Assembly (NCBI GenBank): GCA_000146855.1
Contig: GL405246.1
Span: 1,219,432-1,232,843 of the forward strand
Origin: [Eubacterium] yurii subsp. margaretiae ATCC 43715
GTDB taxonomy: Bacteria; Bacillota; Clostridia; Peptostreptococcales; Filifactoraceae
Length of the DNA stretch: 13,412 nt
Reading direction: 5' to 3'
Shown here: positions 6,756-13,412 of the stretch, piece by piece
Position numbering within the stretch: position 1 is the first letter of the stretch
Layout of the letters: each line of letters begins with the position of its first letter
The notes under the pieces: generated by a model
Told to the model about the DNA's origin: nothing
What the model saw: only the letters and a program-made list of their open reading frames with translations
Databases searched by the model: none
Made by a program: the position numbers and the translations under genes

Positions 6756-7188
6756 TTTCTATAAGAAAATTAAATTAGAATTAGAAAAAAAGGAAAAGTT
6801 AAATCAGTTTTATGAGTTATTAAGATATGGAATTGTTGGTGTATGCACAACAATAATAAACTTAGGTGCATATACATTTTTCGCTCATAACTTGAATATA
6901 AATTTTATGTATGCTAATGCTATAGCATGGACTATAGCTGTTATATTTGCTTTTTTTACAAATAAGATAATTGTTTTCAAAAAATTTGATATGAGTATAA
7001 ATATTCTCATAATTGAGTTTATTGCTTTTACTGGAAGTAGACTTTTCACTGGTATACTTGATATGATATTCATGTATATAGGTGTAACAATACAAGGATT
7101 TGACGATTTTTATGTTAAATGTGTAGTTAATATTTTTATTATATTTTTGAATTATATTCTAGGAAAATTTTTAGTTTTTAAAAAATAG
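6748..7188 (+). CDS. GtrA-like four-helix membrane protein
   Basis: A 146-residue integral membrane protein of the GtrA family, with four predicted helices near 26-46, 53-72, 86-112 and 122-142. Family hallmarks are RYGIVGV (26-32), the NAIAW to TNK block (57-73) and the C-terminal VNIFIIFLNY...KFLVFK (127-145). GtrA proteins are thought to flip polyprenyl-phosphate-linked sugars across the membrane for glycan decoration. A GtrB-like partner is not adjacent; the GT2 at 185 is the nearest candidate. The start is GTG at 6748, with AAAGGA at 6734-6739 8 bases upstream, and it overlaps the cupin gene by 8 bases. The following 62 bp to rmlD are AT-rich with no clear terminator, so transcription may continue. 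Confidence 0.9.
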   Translation: MISFYKKIKLELEKKEKLNQFYELLRYGIVGVCTTIINLGAYTFFAHNLNINFMYANAIAWTIAVIFAFFTNKIIVFKKFDMSINILIIEFIAFTGSRLFTGILDMIFMYIGVTIQGFDDFYVKCVVNIFIIFLNYILGKFLVFKK

Positions 7189-7250
7189 ATATCACTTATA
7201 GTTTTTTATCTTAAAAATTTTAGAAAATTTATTTTTAAAAGGAAATAATT

Positions 7251-8111
7251 ATGAAATACTTAATAACAGGTGCCAATGGGCAGTTAGGAAGAGAACTGCA
7301 AAAACAACTTAATAAAAGTGATCATGATTTATTTTTATATGATGTTGATACTATGGATATTACTGATTATAATCAGGTAGAAAAAATAGTTTCAAATATT
7401 AGGCCTGATGTCATATTTAATTGTGCTGCTCATACAAATGTAGATGGGTGTGAAAATGATATTGAAAATGCATATAAAATAAATGCGATTGGTGCTCAAA
7501 ATCTTGCTATGATATCTGAGGAGATTGGTTCTAAGTTTGTGCATTTTTCTACTGATTATGTATTTTCAGGAGAAGATGAGATTCCGAGGATTGAAAGTGA
7601 TTTTGTCAATCCTAAGACTGTATATGGAAAGAGCAAGCTATATGGTGAAGAGTTGGTAAAACAATTTTGTTCAAAATACTTTATTATAAGGACTGCTTGG
7701 CTTTACGGTGATGGTAATAATTTTGTTAGAACTATGCTTAAACTTTCTAAACAAAATGATAAACTAACAGTTGTAGGAGATCAGTTTGGTAGTCCGACAT
7801 ATACTAAAGATTTGGCAAAAGTAGCCATTGACTTAAGCAACACAAAGTATTATGGACTTTACCATGGGACTTGTCAAGGAAGTTGCTCATGGTTTGATTT
7901 TGCTTGCAAAATATTTGAGATTATGAATATTAATATAAAAGTTGAAAAAGTTACAAGTGAGCAATTTGTCAGACCTGCAAAAAGACCGACGTACTCAGTC
8001 ATTGATAATTTTATGCTTAGGTTGAGAGGACTTGATGCTTTCAGACATTGGGAAGATTCTCTGAAAGATTACCTACAGGAGGATGTACAATGGCAAAATT
8101 CAAATTTGTAG
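7251..8111 (+). CDS. rmlD: dTDP-4-dehydrorhamnose reductase
   Basis: A 286-residue RmlD-type reductase, the last step of dTDP-L-rhamnose synthesis (NAD(P)H reduction of the 4-keto group). Seen: the GANGQLG nucleotide loop (7-13), NCAAHTNVD (57-65), the FSTDYVF block (99-105), and the catalytic YGKSK (Y125, K129), followed by RTAWLYG and the C-terminal RPTYS motif. Length is normal for the family. AAAGGA at 7238-7243 precedes the ATG. The end overlaps rmlC by 22 bases, so the two are probably translated from one message. Placing rmlD before rmlC and rmlB differs from the common rmlACBD order. Confidence 0.95.
   Translation: MKYLITGANGQLGRELQKQLNKSDHDLFLYDVDTMDITDYNQVEKIVSNIRPDVIFNCAAHTNVDGCENDIENAYKINAIGAQNLAMISEEIGSKFVHFSTDYVFSGEDEIPRIESDFVNPKTVYGKSKLYGEELVKQFCSKYFIIRTAWLYGDGNNFVRTMLKLSKQNDKLTVVGDQFGSPTYTKDLAKVAIDLSNTKYYGLYHGTCQGSCSWFDFACKIFEIMNINIKVEKVTSEQFVRPAKRPTYSVIDNFMLRLRGLDAFRHWEDSLKDYLQEDVQWQNSNL
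8077..8082 (+). promoter_or_regulatory. Ribosome binding site deciding the rmlC start
   Basis: A perfect AGGAGG lies inside the end of rmlD, 7 bases before ATG at 8090. It fixes the rmlC start there rather than at the upstream in-frame TTG at 8048. Confidence 0.85.
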
Positions 8112-8647
8112 AGACATTTATAAAAGGTATGTATGTTATTGAACCTGAGATATTTGGAGATAACAGAGGATATTTTATGGAAACATACAATGAAAATGAC
8201 TTTAAAAATGCAGGAATAGACGTAGAATTTGTCCAAGATAACGAGTCATCTTCTAAAAAAGGTGTACTTAGAGGACTTCACTTCCAAACAAAAAATGTAC
8301 AAGGAAAGTTAGTTAGAGTGCTTAGTGGCGAAGTATTTGATGTAGGTGTGGATCTTAGAAAAAATTCACCTACTTATGGCAAATGGTATGGAGAGATACT
8401 AAGTTGTGAAAATAAGAAACAACTTTACATTCCTGAAGGCTTTGCTCATGGCTTTGTAGTATTATCTGATATGGCTACTTTTGCATATAAATGCACTAAC
8501 TTCTATGATCCAAGTAGTGAAGGCGGTATAGCGTGGAATGATCCTGATATTGCTATAGATTGGCATATAAGTGATGATATGGAGATTATATTATCAGATA
8601 AAGATAAGGTCAGAAAAACGCTAAAAGAACAAAAAATAGAATTTTGA
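8090..8647 (+). CDS. rmlC: dTDP-4-dehydrorhamnose 3,5-epimerase
   Basis: A 185-residue cupin epimerase acting on dTDP-4-keto-6-deoxyglucose between RmlB and RmlD. Seen: FGDNRGYFMETY (22-33), the catalytic RGLHFQ (61-66, base H64), VGVDLR (85-90), IPEGFAHGF (114-122), and Y133 in the YKCTNFYDP region, where the family's acid tyrosine lies. Length is the family norm. ATG at 8090 is used because AGGAGG at 8077-8082 precedes it; the first 22 bases overlap the end of rmlD. The next gene begins 66 bp downstream after an AT-rich gap. Confidence 0.96.
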   Translation: MAKFKFVETFIKGMYVIEPEIFGDNRGYFMETYNENDFKNAGIDVEFVQDNESSSKKGVLRGLHFQTKNVQGKLVRVLSGEVFDVGVDLRKNSPTYGKWYGEILSCENKKQLYIPEGFAHGFVVLSDMATFAYKCTNFYDPSSEGGIAWNDPDIAIDWHISDDMEIILSDKDKVRKTLKEQKIEF

Positions 8648-8713
8648 CAGTTAATGATAATAAAACAGATTCTATTATACAGATAAAAAAATACTTATAA
8701 AAATGAGAATACT

Positions 8714-9688
8714 ATGGATAAATTAGTTTCAGTTATTATAGCAACGTACAATCCTAATATTATATGCTTTGAAAAACAATTGAACTCTATAAATAATCAA
8801 ACCTATTCTAATATAGAAGTTATTTTATTGGATGATTGTTCAAAATATGAAAAATATTTTGATATTAAAGAGACTACAGGTATAATAAGAAGATTTCCAC
8901 TAAAAATATATAGAAGTGATAAGAATTTAGGTTCTAATAAGACTTTTGAAAAATTAGTTAATCTTGCTTCAGGTGATTATATAGCTTTTTGCGATCAAGA
9001 TGATATATGGAATAATGAAAAGACTGAAGTCTTAGTAAATGAAATAGAAAATAGTCCTAATACACTCTTGGTCTATAGTGATATGAAGATAATTGATGAT
9101 AATGATAATATCATATCTAATAGTATGAGTACTTATAGAAAAAGGCATGTATTTCTTGAAGGAGACAATCTATTTAAACAGCTAATTTACAGGAACTTTG
9201 TTGTTGGATGTACAATGTTGGTAAAAAAAGATATAGTTCTAAAATCATTGCCTTTTTTAGACAGTATGGTGCACGACCATTATATAGCCTTATTTGCTTC
9301 ATGTTTTGGAAATATAAAGTTTGTGAATAAAGCACTTATTTCTTATAGACAACATGCTAATAATCAAACAGGTGTATTAAAAGGAGTCTATAATAAGAAA
9401 GACTATGAAAAATTTCAAATAGATGTATTTAATAATCATATAAAAGATTTGGAAAATAAAAATGAATTAATTACAAATATTAAGTTTTCTAATGAGATTA
9501 TAATTGCCAAACGATGGGGATTAAAAAGGAAAATATGGTGGAATAAATTTGATTTTAATTCTATGTTTACAATCTTCAAGCTTAGAAAATATAATCTTAA
9601 AACTTCGATTTTTGAATTATTATTTGCAAGAGTTCCAAATTTAATTTTTGAAAAAATAATATATACTATAAAAAATAGAAATTTATAA
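8714..9688 (+). CDS. Family 2 glycosyltransferase, rhamnosyltransferase-like
   Basis: A 324-residue inverting GT2 with a GT-A fold. Seen: VSVIIATYN (5-13), ILLDD (37-41), ASGDYIAFCDQDDIW (85-99, the metal-binding CDQDDIW typical of rhamnosyltransferases), then CTMLVKKD and the MVHDHYIALFA segment, where the catalytic base would lie. ISYRQHANN follows. No membrane helix is evident, so it likely works at the inner face of the membrane on a lipid-linked chain. The position between rmlC and rmlB supports dTDP-L-rhamnose as donor; this is inference, and the linkage is unknown. The ribosome site is weak (only GAG near 8705), suggesting low expression. Another donor is possible. Confidence 0.88.
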   Translation: MDKLVSVIIATYNPNIICFEKQLNSINNQTYSNIEVILLDDCSKYEKYFDIKETTGIIRRFPLKIYRSDKNLGSNKTFEKLVNLASGDYIAFCDQDDIWNNEKTEVLVNEIENSPNTLLVYSDMKIIDDNDNIISNSMSTYRKRHVFLEGDNLFKQLIYRNFVVGCTMLVKKDIVLKSLPFLDSMVHDHYIALFASCFGNIKFVNKALISYRQHANNQTGVLKGVYNKKDYEKFQIDVFNNHIKDLENKNELITNIKFSNEIIIAKRWGLKRKIWWNKFDFNSMFTIFKLRKYNLKTSIFELLFARVPNLIFEKIIYTIKNRNL

Positions 9689-9797
9689 GAATTTTTTAGA
9701 TTATTTTTTAGTTATTTTTAATGCTTTATACTGTATGTGTTGATAATGCATTTTTTGATTTGTACTTTTTTAAACTGTTTGGATAGAACAATTTTAT

Positions 9798-9803
9798 TAT
9801 AAT
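9798..9803 (+). promoter_or_regulatory. Possible -10 box upstream of rmlB
   Basis: A perfect TATAAT in the 138-bp gap before rmlB. The -35 position at 17-base spacing reads CTGTTT, a poor match, so this is a weak promoter candidate. The gap and the strong AAGGGG ribosome site (9812-9817) suggest rmlB may have its own transcript. Confidence 0.3.
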
Positions 9804-9826
9804 ATTCAACTAAGGGGATTAGTTTT

Positions 9827-10873
9827 ATGAAAAATATATTGGTTACAGGTGGGGCAGGTTTTATAGGCTCCAATTTTGTAAAGCTTATAATTGATATTCA
9901 CAATTATAATATAATAAACTTAGATTTGCTGACTTATGCGGGAAATCTTGAGAATTTGAAAGAAGTAGAAAATAAAGCTAATTATACATTTATTAAAGGC
10001 GATATATGTGATAAGGAACTTGTAGGAGAAATTTTCACAAAATATAACATAGATACAGTTGTCAATTTTGCTGCAGAGTCTCATGTGGATAGAAGTATAG
10101 AAAATCCGGAGATATTTTTACTTACCAATATACTTGGTACGCAAAATTTACTTGAACAAGCTAAAAAACACTGGAAGATAAAGCCCGATGATAAATACTC
10201 AAGAGAATACAAAGAAGGTGTAAAGTTTTTACAGGTGTCTACTGACGAAGTGTATGGTGCACTTGGAAAAGAAGGTATGTTTACAGAACTTACACCTCTT
10301 AGCCCTAATTCACCTTATTCATCGTCAAAAGCAGGAGCTGATATGCTTGTTAGGGCTTATCATGAGACTTTTGGACTTCCTGTAAATATTACAAGATGTT
10401 CAAACAATTACGGACCTTATCAATTCCCAGAAAAACTTATTCCACTTATGATAAATAACTGTGAAAATAACAAAAAGCTTCCAGTTTATGGAGATGGTAT
10501 GCAGGTTAGAGATTGGCTACATGTAAAAGATCATTGTATAGCTATAGATACTGTTCTTCATAAAGGAAAGACAGGTCAAGTGTATAATATCGGTGGAAAT
10601 AATGAAAAGGCAAATATTGAAATAGTAAAGCTTATAATTAAAACTCTTGGAAAATCTGATAATTTGATAGAGTATGTTCAGGATAGACCTGGACATGACA
10701 GGAGATATGCAATAGATAATACTAAGATAACAAGTGAGCTTGGATGGGCACCATCATATACATTTGAGCAGGGAATAGCTGAAACTATAGATTGGTATAC
10801 TAATAATAAGCAGTGGATGGAAAAAATTACTTCCGGCTCTTATATGAAATACTATGAAAAAATGTATGGTTAG
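9827..10873 (+). CDS. rmlB: dTDP-glucose 4,6-dehydratase
   Basis: A 348-residue extended short-chain dehydrogenase that converts dTDP-glucose to dTDP-4-keto-6-deoxyglucose with bound NAD, the step before RmlC. Seen: TGGAGFIGSNF (7-17), DLLTYAGN (33-40), AAESHVDRS (82-90), the catalytic TDE at 139-141 with VYG, YSSSK (Y164, K168), RCSNNYGPYQ, and the C-terminal RPGHDRRYAID. These are diagnostic of RmlB rather than a generic epimerase. Length is normal. It lies 138 bp after the GT2, unlike the overlapping genes upstream, and is followed by a 378-bp gap with a hairpin. No rmlA is in the window, so thymidylyltransferase must come from elsewhere. Confidence 0.96.
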   Translation: MKNILVTGGAGFIGSNFVKLIIDIHNYNIINLDLLTYAGNLENLKEVENKANYTFIKGDICDKELVGEIFTKYNIDTVVNFAAESHVDRSIENPEIFLLTNILGTQNLLEQAKKHWKIKPDDKYSREYKEGVKFLQVSTDEVYGALGKEGMFTELTPLSPNSPYSSSKAGADMLVRAYHETFGLPVNITRCSNNYGPYQFPEKLIPLMINNCENNKKLPVYGDGMQVRDWLHVKDHCIAIDTVLHKGKTGQVYNIGGNNEKANIEIVKLIIKTLGKSDNLIEYVQDRPGHDRRYAIDNTKITSELGWAPSYTFEQGIAETIDWYTNNKQWMEKITSGSYMKYYEKMYG

Positions 10874-10907
10874 TATATGACAATATTAAATATGATTTAA
10901 AAGTATG

Positions 10908-10950
10908 GCAATGCAGATATAGAATTATTTTATTAATATATTTGCATCGC
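10908..10950 (+). terminator. Candidate terminator hairpin after rmlB
   Basis: Arms 10908-10921 and 10937-10950 pair at 12 Watson-Crick positions plus one G-T, with one mismatch, around a 15-base loop. TATATTTTTATTT follows. The stem is AT-rich and the loop long, so it is weaker than a standard terminator, but its place 35 bp after the rmlB stop fits. Confidence 0.45.
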
Positions 10951-11161
10951 TATATTTTTATTTAAAATAGGTTGATCCACTCGTAATTCTAATAGGAAAT
11001 AAGAATACTTTTATTAAAATAATTATGACTTTACAAATACTTACATAGCAATTATAATATGGAAAGTTATAAAATTGCACCTTAAATAATATCAAGCTAT
11101 TTAGAGTTTGCTTAAAAATAATGGATGATTGTGTTAACTTAAAAAATTTTTTATAGATAGA

Positions 11162-11190
11162 TTGTCAATTAAGTGTAAAGCTTTTTAAAT
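11162..11190 (+). promoter_or_regulatory. Possible promoter of the GT4 gene
   Basis: TTGTCA (11162-11167, five of six consensus bases) and TTAAAT (11185-11190, four of six) are 17 bases apart. The leader to the ATG would be about 55 bases. Weak evidence in such AT-rich DNA. Confidence 0.3.
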
Positions 11191-11251
11191 TACGTACTAA
11201 TTATCTAAGCAAGATAGGTAACTGATTTTATATAAAACATAGGATAATATT

Positions 11252-12349
11252 ATGAAAAAAATATTATATGCAGCATCTAGGATGTCACATATAACTAACT
11301 TTCATCTACCGTATATAGATTATTTCAAATCTAAAGGTGATGAAGTCCATGTGTTGACACAAGGTAGTGGTAACTTGGATGTTGACAAGATTTATGATAT
11401 TGATTTTGAAAAGAAAATCATGTCATTTAAAAATATAAGGACGATTTTGAAAATTAAGAAAATTTTGGAAGAAGAAAAGTACGATTTAATTATTACAAAT
11501 ACTACCTTGTGCAGTTTTTTAGTTCGAATTGCAAAACAAATTTCTAAAGTAAAAGAATGTGGTAAACTTGTAAATATTGTACATGGCTATCTTTTTTCAA
11601 ATAATACAAAGTTTTTCAAAAAAACAATTTATATTTTAGTTGAGAAGATATGTAAAAAATCTACTGATAGACTTTTGACTATGAACAAAGAAGATTACGA
11701 AATTGCTGTAAAATATTGTCTTTGCAATTATGATATATTTAATATCAATGGTATGGGTATTCCTAAGCCTCCAACTTTTTCACAAGAAGTTCGCTCATCA
11801 GTTCGTTCTTTTTATTCTGTAGATGGTGACGAAATACTTTTTACCTATATCGGTGAGCTCTCAAAAAGAAAAAATCAAATTTTTCTTTTTGAAAAAATAG
11901 AGCAGATATCAAAAGTTTTTCCAAAATTTAAACTTATTTTGGCAGGAAATGGAGATTTATATGACTTTTATAAATCAGAGATAGAAAGGTTAAAAATTTC
12001 AGATAAGATAATATTGGCAGGTCATGTTAATAATGCCAAAGAGTTGATATACTCATCTGATATTATAATATCCTCAAGTAAAAGTGAAGGACTTCCTTTC
12101 AATATAATGGAGGCAATGAGCATAGGTATACCTGTAATAGCATCAAGGATAAAAGGTCATATTGATCTTATAACAGATGGATATAACGGATATTTATTTT
12201 ATTTAGATAAAGATAGTTTTGCAAACAAGCTGAATAGTCTAAAAGAAAACAAAGATATTGAAAATTTAAAGAATAATGAAAAAACTTGCATTAAAAAATT
12301 TATGCTTGATAGTATATTTGATGATAATATAAAACTTATAGATATCTAA
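11252..12349 (+). CDS. Family 4 glycosyltransferase
   Basis: A 365-residue retaining GT-B glycosyltransferase. The N-terminal acceptor domain has NFHLPYIDYFKSKGDEVHVLT (16-36) and IVHGYLF (109-115). The C-terminal donor domain has FTYIGELSKRKNQ (193-205), LILAGNGDL (228-236), and the E-x7-E-type motif SEGLPFNIMEAMSIGIPVIAS (279-299), which binds the nucleotide sugar. No signal or membrane helix is seen, so it should act at the cytoplasmic face on a lipid-linked oligosaccharide. Similar proteins occur in capsule and exopolysaccharide loci. AGGA at 11241-11244 sits 7 bases before the ATG. It is separated from rmlB by 378 bp and is the last glycan gene in the window. Sugar donor and linkage cannot be told from sequence. 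Confidence 0.9.
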   Translation: MKKILYAASRMSHITNFHLPYIDYFKSKGDEVHVLTQGSGNLDVDKIYDIDFEKKIMSFKNIRTILKIKKILEEEKYDLIITNTTLCSFLVRIAKQISKVKECGKLVNIVHGYLFSNNTKFFKKTIYILVEKICKKSTDRLLTMNKEDYEIAVKYCLCNYDIFNINGMGIPKPPTFSQEVRSSVRSFYSVDGDEILFTYIGELSKRKNQIFLFEKIEQISKVFPKFKLILAGNGDLYDFYKSEIERLKISDKIILAGHVNNAKELIYSSDIIISSSKSEGLPFNIMEAMSIGIPVIASRIKGHIDLITDGYNGYLFYLDKDSFANKLNSLKENKDIENLKNNEKTCIKKFMLDSIFDDNIKLIDI

Positions 12350-12519
12350 AGACTATTGATTAAACTTTCTTGCTACAATTTATTAACTATATTGCATAAG
12401 ACTAAAAAAATTATGCTATAAAAAAATAAAATTACCTGAATTTTTGCAGTGTTAATAATATCACTATCTGTTTAATCTAATGAATAATTTTCACAAATTT
12501 TTTTTAAAAAAATATATAT

Positions 12520-12542
12520 GATTTATAGATTCATTATAAATC
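12520..12542. repeat. AT-rich inverted repeat upstream of comF
   Basis: GATTTATA (12520-12527) and TATAAATC (12535-12542) are exact reverse complements around a 7-base spacer. No T tract follows, so it is not a terminator. It could be an operator, but chance is plausible in a 279-bp AT-rich gap with no gene. Confidence 0.3.
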
Positions 12543-12628
12543 CACTGAAAGTATTTTATCAATTTTTTTAGATTTTAGTATAAGTTTTTAAGTTGACAAA
12601 TATTGTCTAAAAGCATGTAGGTGGTTCT

Positions 12629-13297
12629 ATGGGAATCTTATTTCCTGAAAATATATACTGTATCAGTTGCAATGAGCCTATTAGTGACTCCAATAAATTT
12701 TCTCTTTGTAAAAACTGCTATGAAAATATAGAATTTTTATATGACAAGAATACTATTTTTGACAAAGAAGTAATGGAGTTGTTAAAAAATGATTATATAA
12801 GTAAAGTTCATATTACTACAATATATAATGACATAATGAAAAATATGATTCATGGGATAAAATACTCCAACAAGACTTATCTTGCAAAATTTTTTGCTTC
12901 TATGATGTGCGAATTGATAGAAAAAAAGTTATTAGATTTTGATTACATCACCTTTGTACCAATTCACAAGAAGAGACTGATGGAGCGTGGATACAATCAG
13001 GTGGAATTGATTGTTAAACATATTGGTAAATGGCTTAATAAACCTGTTATAAAAACAGCTGATAGGGTAAAAACTACAAGGAGTATGTACGAACTTAGCT
13101 TTCAACAAAGGCATATAGAGATGAAGGATGCTTTTAAATCTAAGGCGATAGACTGTCTACAAGGTAAGAATCTATTGCTAGTGGATGATATACTTACTAC
13201 AGGTGCTACTGTAAAAAATCTATGTGAAGCTATATATACATCCAATAAAGATATTAATATTCAGATACTTTTGTTATCAAGAGGTTCATTGAAATAG
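12629..13297 (+). CDS. comF: ComF family protein (phosphoribosyltransferase-like)
   Basis: A 222-residue ComF-like protein. The N-terminal zinc finger has two Cys pairs (C11/C14 and C27/C30). The central block VPIHKKRLMERGYNQ (110-124) and the C-terminal phosphoribosyl-pyrophosphate loop VDDILTTGAT (185-194) are diagnostic. In transformable bacteria ComF helps bring incoming single-stranded DNA to the recombination machinery; in others its role is unclear. It is unrelated to glycan synthesis, so it probably marks the right edge of the locus. AGGTGG at 12619-12624 lies 4 bases before the ATG. No other competence gene is visible. Length matches the family. Confidence 0.93.
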   Translation: MGILFPENIYCISCNEPISDSNKFSLCKNCYENIEFLYDKNTIFDKEVMELLKNDYISKVHITTIYNDIMKNMIHGIKYSNKTYLAKFFASMMCELIEKKLLDFDYITFVPIHKKRLMERGYNQVELIVKHIGKWLNKPVIKTADRVKTTRSMYELSFQQRHIEMKDAFKSKAIDCLQGKNLLLVDDILTTGATVKNLCEAIYTSNKDINIQILLLSRGSLK

Positions 13298-13412
13298 TGT
13301 ATTATACTTTAATTTATTGAATTATATTAGTTATAATTTTATTAATTAAGCTGTTGTAATACTCTTATATTATAATTTAATATGTTTGTTAGTGTTATAC
13401 TAATCTCCATTT

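Larger units (their letters stand above)
10874..11251. other. 378-bp intergenic region with hairpin and possible promoter
   Basis: No gene is supported. It holds a hairpin near its start (10908-10950), plausibly ending the rml transcript, and a weak promoter-like pair near 11162-11190. The rest is AT-rich without a recognised riboswitch or RNA. Confidence 0.55.

Noticed and set aside
6862..7095. Antisense open frames opposite the GtrA-like gene
   Set aside because: Low-complexity shadows of a membrane-protein gene, with no motif support.
8644..8678. TTGACA at the rmlC stop with TATTAT downstream as a promoter for the GT2
   Set aside because: The spacer is 23 bases, too long for a sigma-70-type promoter, and no other -10 fits.
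12394..12416. GCATAA/TTATGC hairpin after the GT4 gene as a terminator
   Set aside because: Only 6 bp of stem, followed by an A-rich run on the plus strand and no T run on either side in the right sense.
12593..12619. Perfect TTGACA before comF as a -35 box
   Set aside because: Any -10 at normal spacing would overlap the ribosome binding site and start codon, and no TATAAT-like hexamer is present.

Overview
This window comes from a low-GC bacterium. It is strongly AT-rich, intergenic DNA is even richer in A and T, and most starts have AGGAG-type ribosome binding sites. All genes read left to right. A clostridial (Firmicutes) host is most likely, because of the Gram-positive-like ribosome sites, the zinc-finger ComF and a gene set like Gram-positive S-layer or cell-wall glycan loci. 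That is inference from style, and another AT-rich phylum such as Fusobacteria is not excluded.

The window is a surface-polysaccharide locus. Region 1 (1-964) holds a dolichol-phosphate-mannose-synthase-like GT2. Region 2 (965-1426) is a long non-coding spacer with a degenerate repeat of about 65 bp present twice, plus inverted repeats. Region 3 (1427-7188) is a compact operon-like run: a fused nucleotidyltransferase/HAD phosphatase (HddC-GmhB), a frameshifted Fcl-like epimerase/reductase, the GHMP kinase HddA, a GDP-mannose-4,6-dehydratase-like enzyme, the isomerase GmhA, a small cupin and a GtrA-type membrane protein. Region 4 (7251-10873) holds the dTDP-L-rhamnose genes rmlD, rmlC and rmlB, with a rhamnosyltransferase-like GT2 between rmlC and rmlB. 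rmlA is not in the window. Region 5 (10874-12349) is a 378-bp spacer with a hairpin, then a GT4 glycosyltransferase. Region 6 (12350-13412) contains comF, apparently the edge of the locus.

Together the genes predict two activated sugars. GmhA, HddA, the HAD domain and the NTase domain would convert sedoheptulose 7-phosphate to GDP-D-glycero-D-manno-heptose. The dehydratase and Fcl-like enzyme would then make a GDP-6-deoxy-heptose, possibly epimerised. RmlB, RmlC and RmlD would supply dTDP-L-rhamnose, given glucose-1-phosphate thymidylyltransferase encoded elsewhere. Three glycosyltransferases and GtrA would use such sugars.

The most notable points are the frameshift at a run of eight T in the Fcl-like gene (seven T restores the frame, so a phase switch or a sequence error is possible), the NTase-phosphatase fusion, the unassigned cupin, and an 11-bp hairpin between the dehydratase gene and gmhA. 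I saw no RNA gene, CRISPR array, transposase or phage gene, and no clearly undescribed system.
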